64,000 bases of DNA from Candidatus Kurthia intestinigallinarum (GCF_003991225.1 NZ_JTFC01000031.1:620001-684000); one strand, 5' to 3'. Shown: positions 1-9,969, counted from the first letter of the stretch. The notes: a model not told the origin generated them from the letters alone. A program made the numbers and translations.

Positions 1-29
1 AAGCTCCAGGCTATTTTGAAAGGTTAAAG

Positions 30-593
30 TTAGTTAGTTTCGATTAGACCGTATTTTCCATCTTTACGACGGTAGACGATATTTGTTTCGTCTGTCTCTG
101 CATCTGTGAAGATGTAGAAGTCATGACCTAGTAGGTTCATTTGAAGGATTGCTTCCTCATCATCCATTGGTTTTAATGAGAATTGTTTCGTGCGGACAAT
201 TTGTAATTCGTCCTCAGCCTCTTCTACAGCAGGTGCTCCTGTTTCTGTTGCTGGTGCAGTGGCGAAGTATAGACCAACACCCTCGCGATCACGGAACTTA
301 CGATTGACTTTCGTTTTGTGTTTGCGAATTTGACGCTCTAACTTATCTACGATTGCATCGACACCGGCATATAAATCATCGTTACGTTCCTCAGCACGTA
401 ATGTTAAGCGCTTCATAGGAATCGTCACTTCGACTTTTGTACGTTTGTCGTTGTAGATTTTTAAGTTAACGTTAGCTGTTGCGTCCATATCGTTGTTAAA
501 GTAGCGTTCTAATTTAGAAATTTTACTCTCAACGTACTCGCGAATTGCTGGAGTTACCTCAATGTTTTCACCACGAATGTTAAATGTTAGCAT
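30..593 (-). CDS. hpf: Long-form ribosome hibernation promoting factor
   Basis: A 187-residue protein. The first ~100 residues form the S30AE/HPF fold, starting [14 protein letters not shown] and rich in basic residues near 90-115. An acidic linker (~125-140) leads to the C-terminal dimerisation domain (~140-187, containing HDFYIF and [12 protein letters not shown]). Long HPFs pair two 70S ribosomes into inactive 100S dimers in stationary phase. The ATG at 593 was chosen over an upstream in-frame start at 665 because AAAAAGGAGG sits just before it and the family begins here. A candidate SigB-type promoter lies upstream. The gene is last in a long minus-strand series; in Bacilli it usually precedes secA, which would lie beyond the window edge. 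Confidence 0.95.
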   Translation of the reverse strand: MLTFNIRGENIEVTPAIREYVESKISKLERYFNNDMDATANVNLKIYNDKRTKVEVTIPMKRLTLRAEERNDDLYAGVDAIVDKLERQIRKHKTKVNRKFRDREGVGLYFATAPATETGAPAVEEAEDELQIVRTKQFSLKPMDDEEAILQMNLLGHDFYIFTDAETDETNIVYRRKDGKYGLIETN

Positions 594-728
594 GTAAACT
601 CCTCCTTTTTGAACTCCATCATGTAGAATAATTGATGGATGTCTACCTGTGACTTTATCATACAAATCAATGTTGGGTAGACGTAGCCCCCGTACTATTT
701 ACGGTTGTTATAATGCTATATTCTACAG

Positions 729-753
729 TTCCCCTGCAAAGTCCTTCTTAAAC
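729..753 (-). promoter_or_regulatory. Candidate SigB-type promoter of hpf
   Basis: On the minus strand GTTTAA is followed after 13 bases by GGGGAA, close to the general-stress consensus GTTTAA-N13/14-GGGTAT. B. subtilis hpf (yvyD) is known to be SigB- and SigH-dependent. The assignment to SigB is inference; the last half of the -10 box is imperfect. Confidence 0.4.
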
Positions 754-860
754 GTTAAAATATTTAAAATATTTTTCAAAATATTTTTTAAATATAGAAA
801 AAAGAACGCTTTTCGTGTCAAAATACGCGATTTTTCACAATCGGCATTAGTCTTTTTCTT

Positions 861-1265
861 CTATTTATCGTTTGCGACTTCCTGCTTACGACGCAGTTTC
901 AAATCTTCAATAATGCTTTCTTGCATACGATCATCAATAGTTAGACGTACGCCATATGTATACGCCCCGAAACTATTAGGACGATCCCATACCGTCTCGC
1001 CTGACACATCAAACGTGCGCTCATGAATGACGAAACGCAGGATTAGCTTGCATTCATCCACATCCTTCGGTAAAGCGCGCTCAAAGCCAATGCGCAAGCC
1101 ACGCGGACTAATATCAATAATTTCCCCGTGCGCCTCTAATGCCGCATCACGGTCTGGGTGCTTCACAAGGCACACCAATTGAATTGGATAAACCAATTTA
1201 TGTCGAAATGATTCCTTACGTTTATATTCCATAGTAGACGCATTGCAGAAAGCCTTTGTCTGCAA
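861..1265 (-). CDS. PilZ-domain protein
   Basis: A 134-residue soluble protein with PilZ signatures: a basic motif R16-K17-x3-R21 and D51-x-S53-x2-G56 (DISPRG), the two elements that bind cyclic di-GMP. The usual first Arg of RxxxR is Lys17, with Arg16 just before it. PilZ proteins close to flagellar genes often slow motility when c-di-GMP rises (compare YpfA/DgrA of B. subtilis), so a motility or surface role is plausible. The start used is TTG at 1265, preceded by a G-rich ribosome site (AAGGGGGGG). An in-frame ATG at 1232 is possible but has no clear site, so the start is uncertain. Confidence 0.8.
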   Translation of the reverse strand: MQTKAFCNASTMEYKRKESFRHKLVYPIQLVCLVKHPDRDAALEAHGEIIDISPRGLRIGFERALPKDVDECKLILRFVIHERTFDVSGETVWDRPNSFGAYTYGVRLTIDDRMQESIIEDLKLRRKQEVANDK

Positions 1266-1408
1266 CGCTACGCCCCCCCTTCACTCATCAATTCATTAAA
1301 TTTATAGTCCCTTTTTCATACCCTTTATTATACCCTTTATAACATATGAATTAAATAACATAAAACTTTCTGTTCGTTTTTTGTCATTTATAACTAATAA
1401 AATATATT

Positions 1409-1438
1409 AAAAAAACAGTTCCACAAAAAATGGAACTG
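1409..1438 (-). terminator. Terminator of the 1776-residue protein gene
   Basis: Eight-base arms CAGTTCCA/TGGAACTG with an A-rich loop; on the minus strand the hairpin is followed by a run of seven T. Confidence 0.85.
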
Positions 1439-1446
1439 CCTTTTCT

Positions 1447-4400
1447 TTATTTAGGGAAAACCTCTTTGAAGTTTTTCAATTGGTTTTTCATATCAAATAC
1501 CTTGTAGTAATAATGGTAGCGTGTTTGCGCCTTCGTATCCGCTGCGTTTAATGGTTTTAACGAAACACCATTAATTTTAACCATTTTATTTAGGCCGTTA
1601 CGGATGTTCGCCATGTCGATGGCGTCTTTTAAATAGTCTTTTTTATTACTCGCTTGATTTTCATCTAAATATAGCACCAATTCTTCTAGCATGATAATCA
1701 TTTCGTATGGATTATACGTGCTCAGTTTATTAGGCGAATTCGATTTATTTTTAAAGGATCTTGGTGCCTCACCTTTGAAATCATACTTATACTGCACCTT
1801 ATCTACTTTTTTATAATACTTCGTAAGCATTTTGCGATTTTTCACATATTCTTGCTGTTGCTTCGTTAAAGCATCATACGCTTTTTGTGCTTTTACAAAT
1901 TGTTTGAAAAATGAGCTACCTTCTTTGACTGAATCAATCACCTTATCTACTGCCTCAGCTTGTGCAATATTGTACTCATCAGATAAATATTCTTTATTCG
2001 GTAGGTTCGTATTATCAAAAATTGTCTTAGCATCGCCTTTTAACGCTTTATGCAGCTTCAACGTTTCAGATAAAATCGCTGCCTGCTCATCCTTTAGCGC
2101 TGTTAATTCTTTCGTGCTATCAAAGGGTGGTAATTTATAAAGATTTTCTCGAATCGCTATCAGTGGCAAGAATTCATTATAACGTGCCAGTACTTTACTA
2201 TCTAACCATGCTTTTTGATAATCTGATAATTTATTATACATCGCCACTACTTTTGAAATATCATCTTTAATATCGTCTAAATTGACACCAATTGGATTGC
2301 CAACAGCTAATGTTGATTTCGAACTTAGCGCCGCTACTGCCTTTTCAAATTCTTGTACATTGGCAGCAGTGGCTGGCGTTAATACGTCGCCACTTAGCTT
2401 TGTCCCACTATACAGCTTCTCAAAATAACGTTTTTGCTCCATCATCTTATCTGCACTGCGTAAATACCAGCGCGCATTGTTCGATAAGCCATCATAGGCG
2501 AATACTAATGCCTTTAATGCCTCTGCATATTTTTTTGCCTCTTTATCTACAAGCGGTGGGCGTGGGTCTGACGGATCATCGCCGTAAGGAATGTCCGTAT
2601 ATTGCGTCACAAACTTCGCATATAAATCTTCCATCTTCTGTGCTTCATCGATATATTTCTTTTGATTCACATAAAACGGTAAGATTATTAATGATTTTTC
2701 AAAATCAGTTGTTGCTGTTGTTGCTGTTGTTTCTAAATTTTTCACCATCGTTTTTTGAACATTCCCAAGCTTGCCGTACGCGGTCACTGCATTTTTCAAA
2801 TCTTCCATTTCAGCTAATGTGTACGGTGTACCGATAATCGCACCAGTCGGCTTAGCAGGCGCCACAACCGTTAAAACATCATTTGCCACACCTAAAGCAA
2901 ACACTTTATCCTGTGGCACAGTTTGTTGATTTAATCGTTCTGCCTTCAACGTATACGTAACCTTTTTCTTCGTCACCGCAGAAGTCGTTACCGTACGTTC
3001 AATCACTGCGACATCATTGGCATCACGCAGTGTTGGCACAGAAAAATCAAGTAACAATACAAACTGCTCATATTTCTTCATAATGTCATCTGCGACCACA
3101 CTTTGAACGTAATCCGATAAACGATTATAGCGATTATAGACGCTTTGTACCGTTTCTGTTGCGCCGCCTGTGTTCATAATTTTGCTATCAACGGATAAGT
3201 CTTTAACGGCTTTTTCAAAGTTCGCTAAATCTTGAATCTCCGTTTTATATTTCTCCTTTAAGGCTTCGATGTCATCTGCATGCTTCACGAATGCTTTCGT
3301 TGCCGGCTCCGCTTCATCATACGCCTTAATCAATTCCATTACTTTTTCTAAATAATCCTTGCTGCTCGGCTTTAATGCCTCATACATCTTATCAATTTTT
3401 GATGCTTCATCTAAAAATGCTGCACTCGCTAAGAAGGATGTATCACGCATAACCTCGCGCTCCTGTTGCTTGTCTGGCAAATAGCAAGACGTTGTTGTTT
3501 CACTATCTGTACGATGCTTACTTGATGCAATAATCCCTTTTTGCTCCGTATCGAGTGTGTTGTATGCTTTTAACACCTTCAATAAATCCGCATGGGATAA
3601 ATCCACATATAAGTAGTCATACGATAAAATATCGTCTGTGCTACACCAGTATTTATAGAAATGCTGATAGCGCGCGACATCCTGGATTTGAATTAGCACC
3701 ATTAATTTATTGTACTCTGTCATTTTTCCCTTTGGCACAAACGCTTGAATGATCTCTGATTTTTGAACATTTTTCTCATAATAATCTTTTAAATCATTCA
3801 CTTCGCCAATATTGCTTGCGCCCGTGATTTTATCGATTTCTGCAATAAATGCGAGTGCTGCCTCGTATTCTTTTTTATACGTCGTTTCAATCGCTTTTAA
3901 ATCTTCTGCCGCCGCCACATATTTACGCACGGTTGGCGAAGCATTGATAAACGTCGTATACAGTTTAATCATATCTACTTGGTAGGTAGCCGAAGATGGC
4001 TTTAATTTTTGATAAGCCTTATCGATTTCTGTAGCTGTTTTGATTTCATCCACTTTCCCAAGCACTTTCGCCTGTGGTGTTTCAGCGCCTCCTACTGGTT
4101 TGAATGAATTCATCACTGCATTTTTCGGTCCAACCGACATCTTATCGTAAATTTTAATGGCGTCCTGAATATTTTTAATATCCTGTGTTGTCGGATGCTC
4201 AATATCAGTTGCCGCTAGTAAATTTACAACCTCATACGCCTCTACATAGGATTCGTACTTCTTCATGACCGATTTTTCGATAATACTTTGGGTGCTCGTA
4301 TCATGCTCAATCATCGTATGATAATAATCCACCGCCGTAATGACCGGTGTCGCCCCATTTGTCGCTGTATCAACCGCACTCTTCGTATTTAACTTACCTA

Positions 4401-6777
4401 CTAACTCTGTAAATTTATTCGCGATTGCCTGTGGATAATTGCCCGATGTTTTGGACACAAGCCCATTAAACCAATGCAAGCGCTCCTGGTTAATAACATA
4501 CTTCTTCACTTTTGGTGAGGCAGATTTGTATTGGTTGTACACTTTTTTCACATCTGCAGCGAACGACTTACTTCCCGTATCCAATTTCAAAATCGCCGCA
4601 TCAATTTTAATCGCATTCGCTACAAGCGTATATTCCGTTCCCCATATACGGGCGATTGGCGTCTTTTCATTATCATTTCGATTCGCTTGATCCATGATAA
4701 CTGCTTTATCGACAAGTAGACGCTGTGGCTCAGTTAACGCATTGTATGCCTTACCAAACGCCACAATACGCTCCTCATCACCTGTATTGTATTTGAAATC
4801 CTTCTCTTCTACCTTCAACTCTGCTGTACCTGGTTGATATGGCTTCTTCACTAATTCATCCGATAACGTTTGCCCCTCACGAATCAGCTGTGGCATCGTC
4901 ATATACAGCTCATAATCCTTCACAAGCTCTTTTGGCAGCATATCCATAGCTGCTGGCTTACCAGGATTTGCGGCCTTTTTCGCCTCAAGTGCCTTATATG
5001 CGCTTCGCAGTGCTTCAAGCGCTGCATCAACATCCGCCGCCGTTATAATATTTTTTTTATTATCAATTTTTAATTCATTCGGTTTATTCGCATCAGGCAC
5101 TGTAATTGTCGCAGTTTTCCCCTGATTCAGTAACGCCACTTGCTCTTTAAATTTATTAATATCCGCAATCTGGTCCTTATACGTTTCTTGAACAGACGCC
5201 ATCTCTTTGCCGAAAATCGTATATTTCTTCACTTCAGGTAATGCCTTACCAAACGCCACAGAAGAATCGATTAAGGCTTGTAAATCATTTTTATCGACAG
5301 CCTTCGTATACGTTTTATCGAGCTTTTCAGCATCTTTAATTTGCTGCTCCTCTGGGAAGAAGCTGCGGTTTTTTAAAATCTTCGTCTCATTCGCCTCATT
5401 ACTAAACTCATACGGTACGGTCCCCGCTGGATACGTCATCGCAATATTGCCTGTATTTAACGCATCGACAAATTTCTTCTGATCATCACCTAATTTATCG
5501 TATAGCTTCTGTGCCTCGACGATGGTTGTACGATGCTTCTCAAGCTGAATATTCTTTTGGTCCGCTACCGCTACATTCGCCGCCGTGCTCCAATCAATCG
5601 AATCAGATGCCTCCGCACGGTTTAGCGCACGTAATACTTCCGGCACAGCTTTATAAGCCTCATACAGCTTCACAAAATCCTTATTCAGATATTTTGATAG
5701 TTGGATGCCATTATCCGGCTTCGTAGACGCGGTATACGCATCCTCTGCTGCTTTGATTGTAGCAATTGTGACATTCGGTGTATCTTCTAATACTTCAAGC
5801 GCTTGATTATAGGCCGTGAGCTTCGCATGCGTATCGCGATACTTTTCGTAAATGATATCCATTGCCTCGACATAATACGGATCGATATAGCGCTGTGTGA
5901 ATTCACTACCGATTGTTTCTTTCGGATACAGCACACTAAAATCATGATAGGCCATCATTAATTCAAATGATTTACTATCAAAGTTTTTATTCGTCGGATT
6001 TAACGCCTCATATAATTTCGCCAGTTCCACTGATTGATTGATTTTGTCTTCATCTTTTAAATACTCGTTGATTTTCGCAATTTCGTCAGCATCAAATAAG
6101 CTTTTTTGGAAATCATCCATTTTTTTATAGTCCGCTAAAAATGCCTGTAATTGCTTTGCTGCCAATGTTTTATTCGACGTATACGTTTTATCTAAATCGC
6201 CAAACGCATCTAAAATCATGCCATCCTTGCTAATCTTTACGACAATCGACTCGCCATCTGGATCCGTTGTAATTGTCGATAATAAGTTAACAACATTTTT
6301 ATACGATGCTTTCGCCTGTACGGGTGCCGCATACTTTTCAAGCTTCTTCACCGTCGCCGCAGGAACCGCCGCCTTTGTAATCTTAGTAAGGCCATCATAT
6401 GTTTTCTGAGCCTTCGCTGCCTGTGTCACATAGTTTTTCGTCGTAATCGAATTGACCTGTGCTTTCAGCGTCGTAATCTTTTTCTCTAGTGGCGCAATTT
6501 TCGCTAAATGCTTTTTCAGCGTACTGTAATTGCTGACAAGCTTTTTATCCGTTGTTGATAACTTTTTATACGCATTATTCGCCGCACGCGTTTTCGCAAT
6601 ATAATTCGTCTTTTTTGAATTAATCGCTTTAATTTTATTAATAACCGCCTTCGCCTTTTTCGTTGGCTTCTTCGTTGCCGCCTCTGCTACCTGACCACCA
6701 TCTGGAAAAGCCGCTGTTAACCAACCCGGTACAGTCAGTGCCATCGCAAGACTCGTCGTTAAAATTTTCTTATGCAC
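1447..6777 (-). CDS. Giant secreted helical-repeat protein (1776 aa)
   Basis: I recognise no named family. A signal peptide (residues 1-34, ending VAEAA) is followed by ~1740 residues of predicted alpha-helix with degenerate repeats. One repeat type has the core Y-x-x-L-[ST]-x-x-Q-[KQ]-x-x-V, as in YDKLGDDQKKFV, YNKLSDYQKAWL and YDALTKQQQEYV. A second, ~65-residue type starts LKPSS or LNPTN and contains an aromatic-x-V/F-x-x-A-[ED] block. No LPXTG, SLH, LysM or Tyr-x-x-Gly repeats are seen, so the mode of surface retention is unknown. The start is GTG at 6777 behind AAAGGAATG. It stands alone between fliT and the PilZ gene with terminators on both sides. An extracellular matrix or surface-layer accessory role is a guess. 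Confidence 0.75.
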   Translation of the reverse strand: MHKKILTTSLAMALTVPGWLTAAFPDGGQVAEAATKKPTKKAKAVINKIKAINSKKTNYIAKTRAANNAYKKLSTTDKKLVSNYSTLKKHLAKIAPLEKKITTLKAQVNSITTKNYVTQAAKAQKTYDGLTKITKAAVPAATVKKLEKYAAPVQAKASYKNVVNLLSTITTDPDGESIVVKISKDGMILDAFGDLDKTYTSNKTLAAKQLQAFLADYKKMDDFQKSLFDADEIAKINEYLKDEDKINQSVELAKLYEALNPTNKNFDSKSFELMMAYHDFSVLYPKETIGSEFTQRYIDPYYVEAMDIIYEKYRDTHAKLTAYNQALEVLEDTPNVTIATIKAAEDAYTASTKPDNGIQLSKYLNKDFVKLYEAYKAVPEVLRALNRAEASDSIDWSTAANVAVADQKNIQLEKHRTTIVEAQKLYDKLGDDQKKFVDALNTGNIAMTYPAGTVPYEFSNEANETKILKNRSFFPEEQQIKDAEKLDKTYTKAVDKNDLQALIDSSVAFGKALPEVKKYTIFGKEMASVQETYKDQIADINKFKEQVALLNQGKTATITVPDANKPNELKIDNKKNIITAADVDAALEALRSAYKALEAKKAANPGKPAAMDMLPKELVKDYELYMTMPQLIREGQTLSDELVKKPYQPGTAELKVEEKDFKYNTGDEERIVAFGKAYNALTEPQRLLVDKAVIMDQANRNDNEKTPIARIWGTEYTLVANAIKIDAAILKLDTGSKSFAADVKKVYNQYKSASPKVKKYVINQERLHWFNGLVSKTSGNYPQAIANKFTELVGKLNTKSAVDTATNGATPVITAVDYYHTMIEHDTSTQSIIEKSVMKKYESYVEAYEVVNLLAATDIEHPTTQDIKNIQDAIKIYDKMSVGPKNAVMNSFKPVGGAETPQAKVLGKVDEIKTATEIDKAYQKLKPSSATYQVDMIKLYTTFINASPTVRKYVAAAEDLKAIETTYKKEYEAALAFIAEIDKITGASNIGEVNDLKDYYEKNVQKSEIIQAFVPKGKMTEYNKLMVLIQIQDVARYQHFYKYWCSTDDILSYDYLYVDLSHADLLKVLKAYNTLDTEQKGIIASSKHRTDSETTTSCYLPDKQQEREVMRDTSFLASAAFLDEASKIDKMYEALKPSSKDYLEKVMELIKAYDEAEPATKAFVKHADDIEALKEKYKTEIQDLANFEKAVKDLSVDSKIMNTGGATETVQSVYNRYNRLSDYVQSVVADDIMKKYEQFVLLLDFSVPTLRDANDVAVIERTVTTSAVTKKKVTYTLKAERLNQQTVPQDKVFALGVANDVLTVVAPAKPTGAIIGTPYTLAEMEDLKNAVTAYGKLGNVQKTMVKNLETTATTATTDFEKSLIILPFYVNQKKYIDEAQKMEDLYAKFVTQYTDIPYGDDPSDPRPPLVDKEAKKYAEALKALVFAYDGLSNNARWYLRSADKMMEQKRYFEKLYSGTKLSGDVLTPATAANVQEFEKAVAALSSKSTLAVGNPIGVNLDDIKDDISKVVAMYNKLSDYQKAWLDSKVLARYNEFLPLIAIRENLYKLPPFDSTKELTALKDEQAAILSETLKLHKALKGDAKTIFDNTNLPNKEYLSDEYNIAQAEAVDKVIDSVKEGSSFFKQFVKAQKAYDALTKQQQEYVKNRKMLTKYYKKVDKVQYKYDFKGEAPRSFKNKSNSPNKLSTYNPYEMIIMLEELVLYLDENQASNKKDYLKDAIDMANIRNGLNKMVKINGVSLKPLNAADTKAQTRYHYYYKVFDMKNQLKNFKEVFPK

Positions 6778-6873
6778 CCGAAAATCATTCCTTTCATCCT
6801 AAATCCCTAAGTATTCGTTACTTTCTATACCTTTTGTATCGGTAGAAAGTGGAAGAACTAAAGGGAGAGAATG

Positions 6874-6906
6874 AAAAAGAGACACTAGCCTATTCGCTAA
6901 TGTCTC
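6874..6906 (-). terminator. Terminator after fliT
   Basis: Twelve-base arms (AGAGACACTAGC/GCTAATGTCTCT, one mismatch on this strand, G-U when read on the other) followed on the minus strand by CTTTTTC. It ends the flaG-fliD-fliS-fliT transcript. Confidence 0.8.
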
Positions 6907-6910
6907 TTCT

Positions 6911-7276
6911 TTATTTACGTTTATCGTAATAAGTGCCGTCACGATTGTAAAAGGCACTATAGGGATCATGATATTGTTTCTCTGATTTTTTTGATGCTTG
7001 AAGCTGTTTCATATCATTCGCAATATCTCGTTTAAAGCTTTGCAGACGCTCAACAATTCCTTTATCAAGCGCTCGTAGCTGCGCCTCGTATTCGTGGCCA
7101 ATGATTGGATTGACAGGCAATGCCTGAAGCTGATCAATCGTTTGCCCACGCGCATCAAGTAATTTATTCACGTATGAAATATACTCATCACGTTTATCCT
7201 CTTTATCCTCAGGCTCCTTCTCTAAAAAAGAGTAGAGTTTTTCAGATAATAGCAGAAGCTGCTTCATCAAATCCAT
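6911..7276 (-). CDS. fliT: Flagellar protein FliT-like export chaperone
   Basis: A 121-residue, charged, all-helical protein starting MDLMKQLLLLSEKLYSFL, placed directly behind fliS. FliT proteins chaperone the filament cap FliD during type III export. The start overlaps the fliS stop as TAATG, showing translational coupling; the longer in-frame start at 7333 lies inside fliS and was rejected. Sequence conservation of FliT is weak, so the call rests largely on position and helix content. The C-terminal tail (YHDPYSAFYNRDGTYYDKR) is unusually Tyr-rich. Confidence 0.75.
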   Translation of the reverse strand: MDLMKQLLLLSEKLYSFLEKEPEDKEDKRDEYISYVNKLLDARGQTIDQLQALPVNPIIGHEYEAQLRALDKGIVERLQSFKRDIANDMKQLQASKKSEKQYHDPYSAFYNRDGTYYDKRK

Positions 7277-7674
7277 TACACTTGATTCCCTGTATATTGG
7301 CGTTGACGATTCATTTGGATGACTTCCTTCCACGTGTCTCGGAATTCGATTGTTAAATTTTCTACCTCATCAAGAATTGCACTATCGCTATTAATATTAG
7401 CCTGCGTTAATTGATGATACATGTAGTCATATAAATCAAACATATTTTTTGAAACAGGTACGTCCATATTTAACGTAGACATTAATTCATTCAAAATGGC
7501 CTGCGCCTTTTGAATATATTTATTACGCGCTTCAATATTTTTTACTTCAATTGCTTTTTTTGCTTGGTGGATGAATTTAATACATCCATTGTAAAGCATT
7601 AATGTCAGTTCACCCGGGGACGCGGTTGTAACACTATTTTTTTTGTATGCATTATATGCATTTTGTACTGACAA
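7276..7674 (-). CDS. fliS: Flagellin export chaperone FliS
   Basis: A 132-residue four-helix protein with the family core NAYNAYKKNSV near the N-terminus, then PGELTLMLYNGCIKFI. FliS binds the C-terminus of flagellin, keeps it unfolded for export and in Bacilli also interacts with FliW. The start is best taken as TTG at 7674: AAAAGGAG lies nine bases ahead of it, whereas it directly abuts another in-frame TTG at 7683. It lies 27 bases after fliD and is coupled to fliT. Confidence 0.93.
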   Translation of the reverse strand: MSVQNAYNAYKKNSVTTASPGELTLMLYNGCIKFIHQAKKAIEVKNIEARNKYIQKAQAILNELMSTLNMDVPVSKNMFDLYDYMYHQLTQANINSDSAILDEVENLTIEFRDTWKEVIQMNRQRQYTGNQV

Positions 7675-7701
7675 ACGAAACAACTCCTTTTAAATACTTA
7701 A

Positions 7702-9573
7702 TTACTGTGCAAAGATAGATGATTGACTATTGGCTTTTTGAATCGCCGTCTCCATTGCAGAGAACTGCTTCCAGTAACGCTCCTCGATATCTTTTAGGCG
7801 ATCTTTCCAATCATCAATTTTTGATGTTAAATCTGAAATAGTTCTGCCTAAAGAATATGATTTTTCTGATGTAGAAGTCGCTTTTCCTGCGCTAACCTCT
7901 ATATTTTTAACTGCATTTTGTGCAGCAGTACGTAGTTTAGAAACAATACCCTCTTCACCAGTTGAAGTATCGCCCGTAAAAATTCTCGTTACCGCATCGG
8001 GATCTTTTTCTAAAGCTTTACGTAGTTTATCTTCATCAACCTCTAATTTCCCATTATCTGTATATGCTTTAGATGTTGTAATACCTAGACTTGCTAACGT
8101 ATCACCTGTTTTCCCACCATATTGCGATAATGCCGTTCGCATTGAAGAAAGCGCACTATTAATATTGCTATCTCCTTTTAATAAACCCGCTTTTGCTTTT
8201 TCTTCCCATTTTGTAATTTCTGCATCCGTCATTTCAGCTTTTTGTGCATCAGTTAACGGGCTATAATCCACATTTCTTTTTTCACTTGTTTTTGTATTTA
8301 AATCTTTAATTAAACCATTATAAGTATCAATAAATTCTTTAACTTTATCAATTGTTTTATCAACATCTGAAGAAGAAGTAATGTTAATGCTTGAACCTGC
8401 ATCAATTGCTTTCGTTATTTCTAATTTATACCCTGCTACATTATACGTATTAGATGATTGCTCAATTGTCATACCATTTACAGTTAATGAACCATTTTTT
8501 GCACCTGTAGTTGCAAATGCACCTGTATTAGAACCTTCATTTGAGAAGAAGCCTAACTTTTTAAATACACCCTGATTATCTTCTGTAACACCCATGACTT
8601 TCCCGTCAATACCGGCACCTGCTGTATTAGATGTTAGAGAAATTTTGTTGCCGGACATAACAGCTGTAACACCTGCACCAGATGAATTGATTTTAGTCAG
8701 TAAAGACTCTACCGTATCAGTTTCTTTAAACGTAATTTCTTTTTCGATAAAGTCTGTTCCTGTTTCATTTAACCCAACTAATTTAAATGTGCCATTTGTT
8801 AACCCTAGCTCAGAAAGCTTTGATGTCGACTTAAGATTAGATGATGAAATTTCAGTAGTAACTAAAGTTTGTGAACTAACTGCTTGCCCAATTGAATCCT
8901 TAGTTAATTTGCCATCAGATTCTAAAGAAAAACCCAACTTATTAGCAAATGTTTTAGAATAGGAAGCATCGCTTACTTTAATATCAGCTCTAATAACTAG
9001 CTGACCTTTTTCTACTTGTGCATTAGCACCTGCTGAATTTAATTTAGATACTAATGAATCGACTGTATCATCTTTAGAATATTCAACAACTTTATCTTCT
9101 CCATTAATAGAAAATGCAAACTTCCCTGCTGTTGACGCAATACCAAAATCAGCTAATTTTTGAGTAGATGAATATGTGTTCGCTAATGTATTTTGCACAG
9201 TTCCAGATGTAGCTAGTGTTGCTGATGTAATTTCTAACTTTCCTGCCGCAGAAGATGTAGCCGTAGCTGTTACTTTATCACTACCTGTATTAGCAACTGT
9301 TTTCGTATTCCAGCTGCTTTGTTTACCATAGCTATCAAAAATACCTTGTTGGAAGGTTGTCAACGATGTATTGACTTCACGATAAGCATCGCGTTTCCAT
9401 TCATATTTTTGCTTTTGTTGCTGAAGTTTCTCCATTTGAGAGCTTTCAGCCTTCATTAATTTTTCCATAATCGAATCGATATCCATACCTGATACGAGAC
9501 CACCGATTTTATTTTTATATTGTAAGTAAGAATAAGCTGCTTGAGAGCTTGCAGTACCATTTACTGTTGCCAT
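7702..9573 (-). CDS. fliD: Flagellar filament cap protein FliD (HAP2)
   Basis: A 623-residue protein. The FliD N-terminal domain (~25-130) contains the motif GLVSGMDIDSIMEKLM; long Ser/Thr/Gly-rich beta domains occupy the centre (~130-410); the C-terminal domain (~420-620) ends in a coiled coil. FliD caps the growing filament and inserts flagellin monomers. The ATG at 9573 follows GTGAGGAGGAACA. It is the third gene of the flaG-fliD-fliS-fliT string, 15 bases after flaG. Length is at the upper end of the Bacilli range, with an N-terminal extension of ~20 residues before the conserved GLVSG motif. Confidence 0.95.
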   Translation of the reverse strand: MATVNGTASSQAAYSYLQYKNKIGGLVSGMDIDSIMEKLMKAESSQMEKLQQQKQKYEWKRDAYREVNTSLTTFQQGIFDSYGKQSSWNTKTVANTGSDKVTATATSSAAGKLEITSATLATSGTVQNTLANTYSSTQKLADFGIASTAGKFAFSINGEDKVVEYSKDDTVDSLVSKLNSAGANAQVEKGQLVIRADIKVSDASYSKTFANKLGFSLESDGKLTKDSIGQAVSSQTLVTTEISSSNLKSTSKLSELGLTNGTFKLVGLNETGTDFIEKEITFKETDTVESLLTKINSSGAGVTAVMSGNKISLTSNTAGAGIDGKVMGVTEDNQGVFKKLGFFSNEGSNTGAFATTGAKNGSLTVNGMTIEQSSNTYNVAGYKLEITKAIDAGSSINITSSSDVDKTIDKVKEFIDTYNGLIKDLNTKTSEKRNVDYSPLTDAQKAEMTDAEITKWEEKAKAGLLKGDSNINSALSSMRTALSQYGGKTGDTLASLGITTSKAYTDNGKLEVDEDKLRKALEKDPDAVTRIFTGDTSTGEEGIVSKLRTAAQNAVKNIEVSAGKATSTSEKSYSLGRTISDLTSKIDDWKDRLKDIEERYWKQFSAMETAIQKANSQSSIFAQ

Positions 9574-9588
9574 TATTGTTCCTCCTCA

Positions 9589-9963
9589 CTATGCTTGTGT
9601 ATCAAAAATTTTCCCAGCTAGTTTTTGCATTTCATAATAAGCATCTAATAAAGCTTTAGGTGGTATTTCTTTTACAACCTCTTGTGTTTGAGCATCTACT
9701 ACTTCGACATAATAACGCTCTAAATCGCCGTGAAAAATAAATTTAGAATTTCTCTGTGTATGTTCCATAAATTCATTCAACTTATTAACAGCTGTTTGAT
9801 AAGCTTGTTCAGTTGGATTACCCTTTTCATCAGTCATTTCAGAAATATCCACTTTAGACTTATGAATATCATTTGATTTTTGATTAATTTTATTTATTGA
9901 TATTCCATTAGAATGATTTGAAATATTTTTTTGAAATTCAATTTCAGTTGTTCCTAACTTCAT
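9589..9963 (-). CDS. flaG: FlaG family flagellar protein
   Basis: A 124-residue protein with the FlaG domain in the second half: FHGDLERYYVEVVDA, then EVVKEIPPKALLDAYYEM. The first ~45 residues are polar and probably disordered. FlaG proteins influence filament length and usually precede fliD. The ribosome site AAGGAAGG is nine bases from the ATG. The gene begins six bases after the stop of the aldolase gene, tying the sugar-modification genes to the filament-assembly operon. Confidence 0.93.
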   Translation of the reverse strand: MKLGTTEIEFQKNISNHSNGISINKINQKSNDIHKSKVDISEMTDEKGNPTEQAYQTAVNKLNEFMEHTQRNSKFIFHGDLERYYVEVVDAQTQEVVKEIPPKALLDAYYEMQKLAGKIFDTQA

Positions 9964-9969
9964 AACTAC

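Noticed and set aside
2292-2837. 181-codon plus-strand frame inside the giant gene
   Set aside because: Antisense to an intact long gene; composition (His/Leu/Ser-rich) and lack of a start signal indicate a shadow.
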